In this document: piece after piece, positions 23,401 through 36,100 of the stretch
Numbering within the stretch: position 1 is the first letter of the stretch
Layout: each line of letters starts with the position of its first letter
Source: Dendrophyllia cribrosa
Taxonomy: Eukaryota; Cnidaria; Anthozoa; Scleractinia; Dendrophylliidae
Direction: 5' to 3'
DNA: 64,000 bases
Assembly: GCA_024195265.1 (NCBI GenBank)
Contig: JAJLRJ010000002.1
Location: forward strand, 17,932,768 to 17,996,767
The notes under the pieces: generated by a model
Told to the model about the DNA's origin: nothing
The model's input: only the letters and a program-made list of their open reading frames with translations
The model's database searches: none
Position numbers and translations under genes: made by a program

Positions 23401-26400
23401 ATGTAAATTTGTAGAATGTAAATTTGTAAAATAGGTCTTGAAGATGTGGAAATCCTTGTGATTTTCTGCGCTGATAATTGGAACATCGATTTTTTTTTGG
23501 ATGGGCTGGCTACTCACTATACCAGATTTTGGAGTCAGGAAAAATGAGACCAGGATCTTTAATGCCCGTTTGTCGCAAGTGTAAACTAGCGGCGATTTCC
23601 TGCGAGATTCGGGTGCGATACCCAGGGGACTCCCATATAAAAATGACGGGGGTGCTCGTCGTACCTTTTAGGGGTCAAAATTTGTAGATTGGTACCGCTT
23701 AGGGTACTAAAACCTAAAATAACCACCGTTAGAATTATCGCGGTACCTTTTAAGGTATTGAGCCGAAAAATTAACAGAATAATTATGACATGTGTTGTTT
23801 TAGAATTAGTACCTCTTAGGGGTAAAAATTATTTTGAGCCACGCTAATCAAACGAGATTCTGGTACCTTTTAGGGCATTTTTCAAAATTTTTTGACAAGC
23901 ACCCCCATCATCAGCACCTCTGCGACATCGCGCGACAAATCACGTCCAAATCGCACTGAAATCGCCGCCCGTTTACACATGCGATTTGAAGATGCAACTT
24001 GCGCGCGACAAAAATTGCATTGACAAGTGCGACAAAAATTGCACAAAAAGTCGCCTGTGTAAACGGGCCTTAACTATGGAACTGATCTCATTACTCGCCA
24101 TAGCATAGAGATAAACAATAAACAAACAGCAAGTCGAAAACAGGACGATCAGGTCCAAGTACAGTAGCTTCCCACCCGTGGCCTGTTAATGGTTTTGTAA
24201 CCACGTATAAAATGACACATGATCACATGTGATAAGCTTAAACCGCCCGTTGTGACATGGTATGAGAGTTAAGAAGTTTTTGAAAGGTCGCTATAAAACA
24301 CGACAAAATTGTGAGTGTGAATTGATACGGGCTAAAATATTTGAATTTCACAGAATTTTGTCGGTGGAAATCACGAATCAAGAACCACAGATAAAATAAA
24401 TCCCACGTCACAGCTGATATAGTTTCCCGAATCACGGCTGGATTTATTTTGTATTCCCGAATCACGCACTTAATTTCGGCTAAATCCCGGATCACGCAGA
24501 ACCCCTTCCAGACCCTGTTTGAATTGTGCCAAATAAGAGAACTGGATGACGTAATGCGTTAAACTTTATGTGAATATGATAAACAGCGGTGAGACGCGAT
24601 TAACACATTTATTTATTTATTTTATTTTTATTTATTTTACATTTGCCACATAGAATAAATATTACAAAAAGAAAAGAAAAAAAAAATTACTAAAATTGCA
24701 AATTTACAGAGCAGGAAGAGCTACAAAAATAGTTCAAAATTAAATGTAATATTAAGTGACTTAACTTTAATAGGTAGAGTGGCAATTAACACATAGAGGC
24801 ATTGTGTAATCTCGTAACGGTCAAAGCTACGCGAAGAACAATGATCGTTTCCTATCAAAACATGCATCTCACATAAACGACCATTCCTCAAGTTTAGCTC
24901 CACAACAGATTCAAGGCCATCTGGTAGCTGTTGGCTGGGGATCACAAAACAGTCCATATTTAGTTAACAAATAATCATGTGTGCTACCTGTGATCGGTCA
25001 GAGAGCAGTCAAAAAATTGATAAACCGGGTTAAACAGATTTAAAACATTATACCACCCAGAGTTCAGTTAATGCAAATTTGTGTCACGCGTTTTCAAAAC
25101 AAAATCAGTGGTTTATGCGTCCGGCCCGAGAGCCTGCTCTCATGCTACACTTTTATAAACATTTATCGTGCTGTAGAGTTTACCTAGGTCTTGAAAAATC
25201 CAAGTAAAAGTAAAATCTGCAAAGGACCACAAACGATAATGTATGCTTGAAAAATCCATTCGAAGACTTAAGCTTCGAAGTCCACAGATAATGTTTTTTA
25301 TTTCCTATACCGAGTTTGAAGTCAAATAATTGATAAAGCAAATAGATTTAAAACATTACATCATCAAGTGCTCTCTTTTATTTCAAACAATGCGTATTTG
25401 TGTCACGCTAAGACATGTTTTTAATTCATCAAAACGAAATTTGATTTAAAACAACACTTGCCGTGCTGCAGCATTTTCCTAAGTCTTGAAAAATACATTT
25501 GAGGTTCTCCAGGGTTTGAAGCCTTATGCACTGGTCAGCGGAGTTACCAAGTAAAGTTTACAGCCGATCGAGCGAGTGAGCGATCGAGTGAAATGTTTAC
25601 CCAAATACTACAACCGTTTTAACGCTTCGCGGCGCATTCACGAGTTAAGAAGGGTTATTACCGACTAGTTGAAAAATACTTACGATTAAAAGGTAGCTAA
25701 AAACTCAGTTAAAATAAAATTAAAATAAATTAGGATGAGGTTTAAATATAATAGTAGCTGTATGTAAAATATTTTAAAAATCTGCATGGTGTATTGGTCA
25801 GGCAAAGAATTCTAGAGCTTTGCCGCAGCAATTTTATTACATTTGTCACTATAGAGCGGTTTTCATTTGAGTGTCGTAAAACCAAACCAAAGTAATTACT
25901 CTGACCAATCACAGCAGTCAAAAACAATCCAATGAACCAATCAGAGCTCGAAGCACTTTATACATGTAGCCGGCGCCAAGCGCGGGAAAACGCGTGCAAG
26001 TAAAGTCACGATTGGTTTTGGTTTCACTTCTGATTGGTTGAGAAAGTGGCGCGAGATTTTTTGGCCAATCACAAAGCGTAGCAATGCAAAACCAAAGCAA
26101 TTGCAAAATTACTTTCGATACTCAATTGAAAACGGCTCTTACTCTTCGTATGGTATGCACGTATAGCCAGAAGGTTGCATTCAAATGATTTTAGAACTCC
26201 TGGTGGTTTGTATTTTTGCAAACGTTCTGCAATGTAGATAGGAGCATGACCACGGAGAGTGTTAAATTTGTTAAATGGAATTTAAAAATGTGCTTTGGTT
26301 TATTTCAGATATTTTCACATTGTCAAAACCTCCAAGTACAGAGTGATCTTTACTCCAACGAACTCCAAACTGATCATTGTTGGCGGATGGTTAGCAGCTT

Positions 26401-27020
26401 TCATAACTCCGGTCACCTACATAGCAGGTGGCAAAGACTACGTATTCCAACCAGGAAAATTCTTTTGCTTTATGGAGGCCAAATTCACGTTGCTTGTTGT
26501 TCCATTCTATGCATTCATTGCCATTTCAATGGTCATTCTTGTTGTGTGCTATCTGAACGTGTTCAAAGCGCTTAAAGTGCACGAGAGAACAGTGGCAAAC
26601 AATCTCCGAACAGGAAGCACACGACAAGCCGCACTCTCATTGGAGGACATTAAAGTCACCAAGATTTTGTTTGCGACTGTGGTGGGCTTTATCATCTGTT
26701 GGACGCCTGTTTTGGTAATTGACATTGTAGATGCTTTCCTTGGGGCGCAATGGGCGTTGACCCGCGGGACCTATTACATGTATACCATTTTTGGTATTAC
26801 CAGCTCAGCCATTAATCCTATCATCTATGGTGTTATGAATCGTTCATATCGGAAAGCTTATATGAACTTATTCGGGATCGGTCGGTTGGGCCGATCGCGA
26901 GTTGGAGATGAATCGACTACGAAAGGACCCGAACGGAAGAACTGTGCTCTACAAATTGCTGATAGATCGAAGACTGGAGACACACATCTGCAGGAACAGG
27001 ACAATCCATCAATTGACTGA
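20445..27020 (+). CDS. Melatonin-receptor-like class A GPCR (two exons)
   Basis: The exons are 20445-20809 and 26309-27020, joined in phase 2 across a 5.5-kb intron, giving 358 residues. The splice falls inside the TM3 motif, giving VNR|YFHIVK. This NRY in place of DRY, followed by a YxxK-type second loop (SKYRV), is typical of melatonin receptors. Other marks are GNIAVL in TM1, LAISD in TM2, Cys97 (the TM3 disulfide Cys), CWTP in TM6 and NPIIYGVMN in TM7; vertebrate melatonin receptors usually have NAIIY there. No lysine is present six residues before the NP, so it is not an opsin. The short tail ends DNPSID. Melatonin binding is only a family-based guess, since cnidarian receptors of this type have expanded and their ligands are mostly unknown. 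Confidence 0.85.
21791..22150. repeat. Inverted-repeat element with GGTACCAATGG palindromes
   Basis: The ends TGTCCAATATACACAAACAG and CTGTTTGTGTGTATTGGACA are inverted with one mismatch. Inside, ACGCTCCGTCCATTGGTACC or a close variant occurs twice (about 21897 and 22027), with several ATTGGTACCAAT-type palindromes. It lies in the intron of the melatonin-like receptor gene. The 157-codon frame through it is not credible. Confidence 0.7.
22910..23035. repeat. Partial GC-rich MITE-like repeat
   Basis: CAAAAGCACCCGTTGTGAAG near 23010 and GCGCTCCGCGCTC nearby match the family seen at 8925-9150. A short CTCACGCACG repeat occurs three times in a row. One end is not recognisable. Confidence 0.45.
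23165..24519. mobile_element. Composite 1.36-kb inverted-repeat element
   Basis: The outer ends AACAGGGTCTGGAAGGGG (23165) and CCCCTTCCAGACCCTGTT (ending 24519) are perfect inverted repeats. Just inside, CCCGAATCACG is repeated on both sides. The middle carries a second repeat (CTCCCATATAAAAATGACGG at 23629, related to 46436-46793) and a segment with TGCGACAAAAATTGCA-type subrepeats up to about 24070. It looks like nested non-autonomous transposons. No transposase frame was recognised. Confidence 0.65.
25852..26141. mobile_element. CCAAT-rich MITE, copy B (TA target site)
   Basis: The termini GAGCGGTTTTCATTTGAGTG and CTCAATTGAAAACGGCTCT are inverted, with TA at both flanks. It lies about 170 bp before the second exon of the melatonin-like receptor. 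The body matches copies A, C and D, including the CCAATCAGAGCTCGAAGC block. Confidence 0.85.
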
Positions 27021-29040
27021 GCGCTCCGGGCATTGAATATTAATGTATCCTTAATTTATGCAATGCTTTCTCGTGCTGTATCTCGAATACAGTAAACACC
27101 TACATATAAGAACCTAGATTTTTCCAAGTTAGCCTAAAAGGTTCTTATATATTTGATGTCTACAGAGAATTTAGGCTATGTTGGTTCTTAAATAGGTTGT
27201 TATTTTGTTAAGAGGAAAAGGTGCTTGCTGCTGGTCCAACAACCAGTCTGTATGGGTGTGGTCCCTTTCTCTTCCTGCTGGAACAGAAATCATACTTGTG
27301 AACTTGTTTATAACTGTTACTGTTATTGAAAGTGAGTCTACTACTCACTGAAACTAAACTGATAAATCTCTAATCAGGAGAGGCACAGTGCAGTATATCA
27401 AATTTGGCAAGTGTGTATGTAACCCGGCAAGGTACAAGCACGACGAGTGGGATACTTTTATGGTTTTCAGAGTACAGCACGAGAAAGCATTATCGACATG
27501 CCACATAAACTTGAACAGCCATCCATTTAAAGAACATCCATTTAAAGAGCCGATTGTCAAATAACTTTCTAGATAGTAGCTTACTCACGAAGAAGGAGTA
27601 TTCACTACTCTCAAAAAAGGAGTATTTGCAGTTGACTTTCAAAGCGCTCGATAGACTTGCGAGAATGTTAACTTGTCGATATAATCAATTAACAAACATA
27701 ATTTCTGAGCTGGAATTTTTAGATCAACCTGCTTGTTTCGGAAACACTCAGCTTTGTTTTTTTGTTCTCTCGTTGCTATTAAGGTGATATTCCTGATTTT
27801 AACAAGTTCATTTTAGAATCAAATAACTCAAACCTGTACGAATTTACTCAAGAACGATTCTGAGATGACAATTTTTACACCTCAGGTGACAAACTGAACT
27901 TTATTTAAATTGCGGCCTCAAAAATAAATTATATTCGTTTTGTAGCTTCACTTTTAAAGCTAGACTAACAAAATATGCGGCGCTGTATTCCCCAGCAGAA
28001 AAATAAACAACCTACGGCAGCCTGGAATGCCGGAGTCTTTTTTGTCCGAGATATCAGGTATAGATAGATAGATATAGCAGTTGCCCGGCAGTTGCCCAGG
28101 TATTATCGTATGTCACGTTTCTTCAATTTAAGCGGCTTTAAAATAAAGTAAAACGCTCCTTACGCTCCATCTTTATTAGGTACCATAATCAGTAAATTCG
28201 CCCGCACTCTGTTAAACGTAAAATTTCTGGTGTGCGCTTTTAAGTGGAAAAAAAATGAAAACCGCGAAGAACGCTGAGAAACTTTGGTTAATACGACCCA
28301 TTGAAGACCGCAAATGTTAAACGTCATTTTATTTGGCTCTTTAATGCATGTGATAAAAGTATGTACCCGTTGATATATATTATATTTTATAATTCAACAC
28401 ATTGGTACACTGCCCAAATATAGTTAAATATTATGTTTCAAGACGTTAACTGTAAAAACATTTAAGTGAATGTTACTGACATGCTCTCTATATAAATACG
28501 GTTTCTCCATTCATACATATGCTCTTCCTGAGAGCCCGCGTGCCGCTATAATTTACCTAATTTAATGAAAAATACGAAATAAAATTGTTCTCAAAATGTA
28601 TCATTTAATTATGTTTCTAAAAGCTGTAATGTTCGGCTGAGTTTTAGCATTACTGGAGAGGTTATTCCAAAGTACAGAGCCTCTATACTGACAGCTGTTT
28701 CGCTGTTTGGTCTAGGCACAAACAAATTTTCTGATAAATTTTCCAGGTTGTAAGAATGGATAATGTTTGTATTTTCAAACAAATTAGTCAGGTGCCTCCA
28801 TTAAGCGTTTTATACATTATGTTACGTTATGTGATATCTTGTTTTTAGTTTTTGTTATAAGAATTTAAATTGTTGGGAGCTTGATTGATTTGCTATTTAC
28901 GCATGATCAGTTAATTCTGGCACTATTGTTACATATCCAGCTCGTCTCCAGCTCGTGTTAACTGAGGAAGAAGGAACTGAGCTCGAGACCTTTCAAGTAA
29001 GCTGGCATCGCCAGTGATAACTAGGCTCGAAACTAGCCTT
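27021..29040. other. Intergenic; no gene recognised
   Basis: This is the downstream flank of the melatonin-like receptor. Open frames are short and unlike known proteins. A GATA-type short tandem run lies near 28060. Nothing else stands out. Confidence 0.4.
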
Positions 29041-29255
29041 AACCCTGTAAGCCCCAACAGTGATCAGCATCAAATTTCTCCTTGTAATATCAATGTTTAG
29101 TCAATCAGAGAGTTCATGAGAATTAAGGATATGATCACCCAAGATTAATTCACGCTCTTGGTATTTTAACAATTTCTCCCTGACTACTTCTAAAAGAAAG
29201 GTATGGAGGCAAGCAAGGAGAATTTTGTATTTTGATACTGGGGATTAAAAGGTTA
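29041..29255. repeat. Dispersed repeat with AACCCTxTAAGCCCC ends
   Basis: The left end AACCCTGTAAGCCCCA and the right end GGGGATTAAAAGGTT are imperfect inverted repeats. The interior CTCATGAATTCTC-like and CAAGGAGAATTTTG words recur in the copy at 36258-36549, in the opposite order. Confidence 0.55.
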
Positions 29256-29415
29256 ATTTGAATTCCTTAGAACAAAGAATCGTAGTATCTAAGAAGGAAC
29301 TATTTCCTCGCAAAGCGAGGTTAATAAATTTGTCGTACCTCGGGATCTAAGCCGCGAGAATTCGAGCGAAAAATATATTTACTTCTACCAGCGTTTTTGG
29401 TTTCAAGAAGACAAA

Positions 29416-29697
29416 GTGGAACGGCGAAAAGCCTCATATGCAAATCGAGACGCCACCAAAGCTTCGACCGGCGGTGCACCCTTCCTCGAGCTTCGCGAGG
29501 TTCTGCGAGACACTTATTTCTGGTACGGTATCAAGAATGATAATGAATTTTTATATTGTGGAGTTGACGAAGACTCTATTAAGCACACGTTTATTCAATG
29601 CGTGTTTACTAATGGGTCAGTAAAGCCATTGTGCAAAAGGTGGTCCAATGGTTTAATAAACCTAATGGTGCGTTCGATTGAACGTATTCCGGAATAA
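29416..29697 (+). pseudogene. LINE reverse-transcriptase C-terminal fragment
   Basis: This open frame contains LREVLRDTYFWYGIKNDNEF followed by LYCGVDEDSIKHTF and IQC. The spacing of C, DSI(K/E)H and C is that of the zinc-knuckle-like segment at the C-terminus of many animal non-LTR retrotransposon polymerases. The polymerase core is absent and the frame ends soon after, so it is a dead 3' relic. The assignment rests on motif memory, not a database hit. Confidence 0.5.
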
Positions 29698-30075
29698 GAC
29701 TGCGCAAAATGGTCACAAAAAATGAATCGCATTTTTCGGGATTTGGGAGCAACTTCAAAAAGTTGGCAAACTCGTTTTTTCACGCGACAACCTTCCGGAA
29801 ACTTCAATGACATTCTCTGGCCGGGACTGGCCGAGGGCTAGACGCCAAATCTCGAGAAGAGTGTACGGGTTTTGATTCTTGTTAAAAACGTGAACAACTT
29901 GTGGTTGACAGGCGTTCACACGTCAAATGCGTTGGCCGAAAAGTTGGCAAGAATTGAAACTTGTTGCAACTGTCGCCAACAGTTTGCCAACATGTTTGCC
30001 AACACTGTTCACTGAAAAGAGACTGGAAACTAGTAACTATTTGGCTCGCGCCTGCAGTATTTCTGCACGCTGTAC

Positions 30076-30086
30076 AAGATGGCGGC
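30076..30086 (+). promoter_or_regulatory. YY1-type AAGATGGCGGC site upstream of COX18
   Basis: The sequence AAGATGGCGGC lies 84 bp before the COX18 start codon. In animals this motif is bound by YY1 and often sits at or just after the transcription start of mitochondrial and housekeeping genes. It contains an ATG (30079) that would open a 26-codon upstream frame ending at 30159, eleven bases before the COX18 ATG, if transcription begins upstream of it. Confidence 0.6.
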
Positions 30087-30169
30087 AATGGCGGCCGCAA
30101 GCGGCGGTAAAAAAGGTGTGGGAGGATTTTCTCGGATAAAAGTCTTGAAATCCAAATGATAAAAGAAGT

Positions 30170-33100
30170 ATGTCTGTTTTAAGACTGCCGCTGCGTCGTT
30201 TGAACCACTCGGTAAGTTATAGCAATATTTTCTGATGTTTAAGAAGCAGTTTATGCAAAGATCTGCGTGTTTGTCAAGTCACTGGGAATTGCGTTGTCTT
30301 GGTTATGAATTAGACTCCCCGATCTGCGTGTAAATATTAAACTATAGAACAAGTCATTCAACTATAGAATGTCGGAACACTTCATGTTTCATTTTTTAAA
30401 AGGCACTTTATTTTAGCCTACTTTATTTTCAAAGTTACTGTTTTGTTGAATCATAGTTAGTAGAGGGGATCCAGACTTCAGAAGTTTTGATTCTGTTATT
30501 CCTGTTGACGTTTTTAGAGTGAAATTGTTTGTGGATATTTGGATCTTATATAAACTACGCTATCTTGCTTGGGTAAACAGGGTGCTTTGTGACCTGCAGT
30601 TGTATTAAAGGTTCTTGGATAGGGGTACCACTGAGGGTGTGAGACCCTGACCTTGTTTAGGACAAAAAAAGGGCAGTTTCTTGGTGTTGCGATCACCAAA
30701 TGACGTAAAACAAAAGATTCAAAAGGAAATAAACAATACCCACACCACAATATAATAGCTAACCAACAGTAGTTTCGCAACACCAAGAAACCCCCCCCCC
30801 CCCCAAAAGAAACAAATATACCTATCCCGTGAAGGACAACACCGGCTATTTTAGGACCCTTTCCATGTCAAATGAACCATAACTGGAACCATACTATATC
30901 TACCAAGTCTCATGCCTGCGAGTTCAAATCTCCGATCTCACGCCTACTCATGCCTATGGAGCAATTTCTCACGCCTCACTTACATGTACAGATTTGAGCT
31001 ATTAGCCTTAACTGATCGCATGATCCAATTAAAATTGTAACTACGTTCATGAAAATATGGCACTTTTTTTGTAGATTTTTATCGTTCTGAACATTACAAT
31101 TTCAGCTGGATGTTATTAAACGGACTCTGGGAAACTTCCGAACTCTTCGGAACATCTTCGGACAACTTCGGATATCTTCGGAACAGATCGGGTTCTCATC
31201 GGATTTGGTTGGGTCGGCTTCGGAAATCCTGGCACTCCCACGAAAAAATTCTCATGCCTATCACTCAGAAAAAGTTGGCAGGTATACCATACCCTGTTTA
31301 GGTTAGATTCAGACCCTGCTGACGACAGAGTTACGTTAGATTATATACCCTGTTCAGGCCAAAGAGGCAAAAAAACCATATCCTGCTCAGCACCTCATCC
31401 CCATATAGGTCATATAAGGGAATACGCGACTCGGGTGTCAACATCAAAATGTGAAAGAACAAAAAAGTGGCCGAAAAAGTATGATTTGCATGTGATTATA
31501 CATGTGATGTATGTGTAGGCTGTGTGCAATAAAACTCAATTATGCTGCCTTATACATGTTGTGCTTTAGCAAGTTAAAATAACCTCAATCTGGCCAATTA
31601 TAGCGCTCATTTCTTGGAACATTTTATAACAGAATAATTTTATATAGTTCACATTTGGCTTCTTCTGGAAGCAAGGTTACTAGATGTACATTCTACTCAA
31701 GCTTTTGCATCAGCAAAATCCAGCTGTATTGATCTTCCATAATTTTCCCCCTTCCTTCCCATCACAATTTAAAATTACCAGACGAGTATATATATATATA
31801 TGTTTTTCGGCAGGTCTTGAGTATCTCAAGAATCCACATTAAGCCACAGTTAATTGCTGCACCTTTAGCTTGCGCAGTACAACACAAGAGACACAGCAGT
31901 AATGGCACATGGCCCCCATATTACTTCATCTCACCTGACTTGCCACCGATATACGCACTTCAAGTATTGTTAGAGACAGTTCATACTTGGACTCATCTGC
32001 CATGGTTTGTACTTCAATATGCACATTTATTTCGTATAAACAATGTTATAACTGGGTTGTGGGTGGAGACTGTAATGTGCTGCCAGCCTTGAAATCCAGT
32101 CCCTGGGAATATTGTTTGTTACTTGTAAATTCAGACAGAAATGCATGACATACATATAGTAGCATGTATATAGTAAGTAGCATCTCAAGAAAGTACCATG
32201 CTGCTCTGTAGCTTTAATTATTTTGGAGTTTAATAGGAGCACCACAGGAAAGCAATCTTTGTAGAAGATAAAATTAATTACCTTTCACAGCATAATAAAC
32301 AGTATCATCAAGTAATGACAATTTGTGCAGAATCAAAGGGCTAAAGAAGCTTTTAAGATCGCTCCCAACAGTTTCCAGCACTTTCCAAGACGATTTTGAT
32401 GGGTCATTAAAACCACTCTTTATGATCAGTTGATGCTACAATCATGATATCAAACGAATGCCCAATGATTGGTGAACATGTTGTTATCAATTTTTCGTCC
32501 AGTATTTTACTTTCGTCCTGAGCGCACGCACTTACAATTAAACTTCGCTCTGTTCCTAAACCGGTATGCTACAGTGTAATACGCTCGCATATTTTGCGCG
32601 TTCTCTTGCCCTTTTACGGTTAAATGACGTCAAAGTCGAATAATAAGATCAATGAATTTTAATAAGTCAAATAAATACATGAAACCCGCGATGCCTCGTC
32701 CGTACAGGGACCATCTTAGATGGTGGGCCATTGGGATAAATAAGTTTTTAGGATAAAGCGTGGATGACTACCCACAATACCTTTCTGGATTGTCGCGTGC
32801 ACTTTTACGCTTTAATTTACCGACAACCTTTCTCGAAACAGCTGTATACAAAAGATGCACTAAAGCTGTGCAAGAAATACAGTATAAAATAAACATGGTC
32901 TGTTTCTTATTGAAGGTGGGCAGTAATCATTGGCTCCACAGCTGTGTTAAGAAGTATAATAACAGTTCCCTTGGCGATACATCAAAACAAACTTATTGCT
33001 GAAATTGAACTGCATCAACCAACTGTGAGCATGATGACAGAGGCTCTGAAACACAGAGTGGTCAGTGAATGCCGCAGATCAGGAGTATCAGCTGATGAAG

Positions 33101-36100
33101 CAGATAGACAGTTTAAGAAAAGGGTATAGGTACATTTGTGTTTAATTTCTCTAATTATTATAACTTAAATGAAAAAGTTATGAATGCAATTTATGCCACA
33201 TGGCAGTAACCTTGCATATTGTACATGTATATACAGTACAGAAGCAGTTCTATGGGAGTCGCTTAACCCTTTTACGCAACACAGGCGACTATAGTCACTT
33301 TAACCTTTTAAAAGTGGCCAAATGTGACTATAGTCACCATATGCTACTTGGGAAATAAAATATTTGGCTATGGAGAAAATGAAATTTGAGGAAATATGGC
33401 CGCAAAAGGCTTACGTTTTAGCCTTCAAACAAAATTAATTCATTGCAAAGCAGGTCTGACATACCCATTTCTGGTCAACAGTTATTGGACAGAATGTTTG
33501 CCTCGAATGCAATCTTTATTTTCACTCCAAAAAAGGTCAAAATTCATTTTTGCTTAACTTTTTAAGCCCTAAGAGTGCCAATTGGCACATGATATCATAA
33601 CTTGGCCAGTATTTGGTAGATTTGTATGAATTTTTGTCACCAAAATTGTCTTGTAAGGATCTACTCATTGAAAGCATAAAGTTGTGCTCCCTCCTACATG
33701 TATTTATGATGTAGTCGACCACCCCTATAACTTTTGGAATTTTTTTTCTGAGTACATCCATAGTCTAAGACATGTGCCACATTAATCTATGCACCGAGAG
33801 CTGCAAAATAAGCTATAGTTTAGGGGTATACCTAACACATCAAAATAGTACGACATTATTTACTAGTAATGTTTTTATTTTTGTGTTTTAAACTCATTTC
33901 TATGAAAGTCATAACTTCCTTCATAAATGCTGATATGATTTATGAAATACCATGATAAATAGCTTTCAAATGGTATATGATACATGGGGGCAGAGTTTTT
34001 GACAACAACAACAACAACTTTATTATTACAATTATTATCAATTATTGTACAATTTTTATTGTATTTATTAATAATTTTTTTGGAAAAAAATGGCATTCGC
34101 CTTAAGGCTTAAAGGGTTAAAAGCATCCTTACTTAATATATGACTCTTTCGGCCAAAATAATTTTTTTTTGAAACTAACATTAAACCACCAATTTAGCAA
34201 CAGAATGCTTCTCTTGGCTAAAACGTGATTTGTGTGTGAAAAATGCCAATATTCCACATAACAAAAGGCAGTAATGCCCTCAGTCCTTCATTTGCTGTAT
34301 CCCATTCATGTTGATGTGATATACCAAGACTGTTTTGCAGTGTTCCAATTAACTTTCAAAGGCAGGGTGTCAATGAATAATTTTAAGGGGTCAACAGGTT
34401 GTGTCTCTCTCAAAATCTTCTTGGGTTAGCCATTTGATTTGTCAGGTCAGGAAGCCAGCCTTGTTGGGTTTTTGATCTGAGACCCCTCTCTTATCTGGAT
34501 CACTGGTTTGATCAGGATTTGCAAACACTGAGAAGTGGGTTGAAAAAACAAGGTACAGCTGATGAAACGCTCTTTTGAGAGTGTTTGAAATAGTTTCTCG
34601 AACTAATCGCTAATTTAGAGAAAACAATGGAATCAAATCACCAGAATTTATGCTAATTAAGATTGAGTTTTCAAACCACCATCATGCTTACGATGTTCCT
34701 TGTTTCAACTTGATTAATTGAAGACGCGGGTGGCATAACTGTGCCGATGACTTTTTCGGTCTTTTTTTTTGCTCGAAAGTGCCTGAATTTTCGCTTGAGA
34801 AATGTTTTTTCACCACATGTTCATGCTTATATTTTAAGATGCAACTGACATTATTAATATTGTAACAATCTGCTAATATAAACATTGTTCTTTTGTGTCA
34901 ATTTTTAGCACCGTAAGATGATTTACGATTATTATCAGTCTGAGGGATGCAATCCAATGAAGATGTACATTTTGCCATGGATCCAGCTTCCACTGTGGTT
35001 CTTTTTATCCTTGTCATTCAGAAATCTTACTGGGTTTTTTCCTTCACAAAGAAATGCAGGTAATTAATTAAAAGCTGTTAACCCTTTCACTCCCAGAGTC
35101 AATTATGAAGATATGTAATGCAGTTCTAACTTTTCAGTCCGTGGATGAAATCCTATGGTGTGACCATTCAAATGAAATCTCTTCAGCAGTATTTTTGCAT
35201 GGTACCATTTGTTCTAACTTTTGAGTCTGTGGATGAAATCCTATGGTGTGACCATTCAAATGAAACCTCTTCAGCAGTATTTTTGCATGGTACCATTTGT
35301 TCTAACTTTTCAGTCTGTGGATGAAATCCTATGGTGTGACCATTCAAATGAAATCTCTTCAGCAGTATTTTTGCATGGTACCATTTGTTCTAACTTTTGA
35401 GTCTGTGGATGAAATCCTATGGTGTGACCATTCAAATGAAATCTCTTCAGCAGTATTTTTGCATGGTACCATTTGTTCTAACTTTTGAGTCTGTGGATGA
35501 GATCCTATGGTGTGACCATTCAAATGAAACCTCTTCAGCAGTACTTTCTCATGATAACATTGGAAGGGCTCCCGGCAAGAACGTCCTAAGTATGTTTTTG
35601 GTAACTTTCCTTAAAATTGTATGTTTTAGGCCTTTAAAAACACACAGTTTTGTCAAATTAATGATTTATTATTGTTAAGGTACTTAAAACAGATCCAAAA
35701 TGGGGAAGAAAATCCACATCTTTGAGAAAATGTTTTGGGCCCCTATGACACCCTATGGCCCCCAGGACACCCTATGTATCTTTTCAAAATTTATTCTGTT
35801 TGAAGATAGAAGATTTGTTGACCTGGTTGAAATCCTTTCATTCATATTAACATGATCCAGTCATAATTTTGGCAAGTGAGTCCCTTTTGAGGCTAAAAAT
35901 CCAAGATTTCAGTGAAAAGTTTCCTAAAACGTATATAGCCCTAATTCTAAATCTTGAAATTAATCTTAACAGTTTTTTTCCAAATGCTACTATTAATAAT
36001 AGAAAAAGAAAACAACAATTTTATAATAAAAAGTTATCAATTTTTTACATGGAGATTGTACAAAAGCTATATTTTCTTATTTATTGAATTATACTTCTCT

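Noticed and set aside
20445..27020. Opsin identity for the melatonin-like receptor
   Set aside because: The retinal-binding lysine six residues before the NPxxY Asn is Ile here.
30079..30159. ATG at 30079 as the COX18 start
   Set aside because: The frame stops after 26 codons with no suitable splice donor; the ATG at 30170 gives a short Arg-rich leader and a phase-0 GTAAGT donor matching exon 2.
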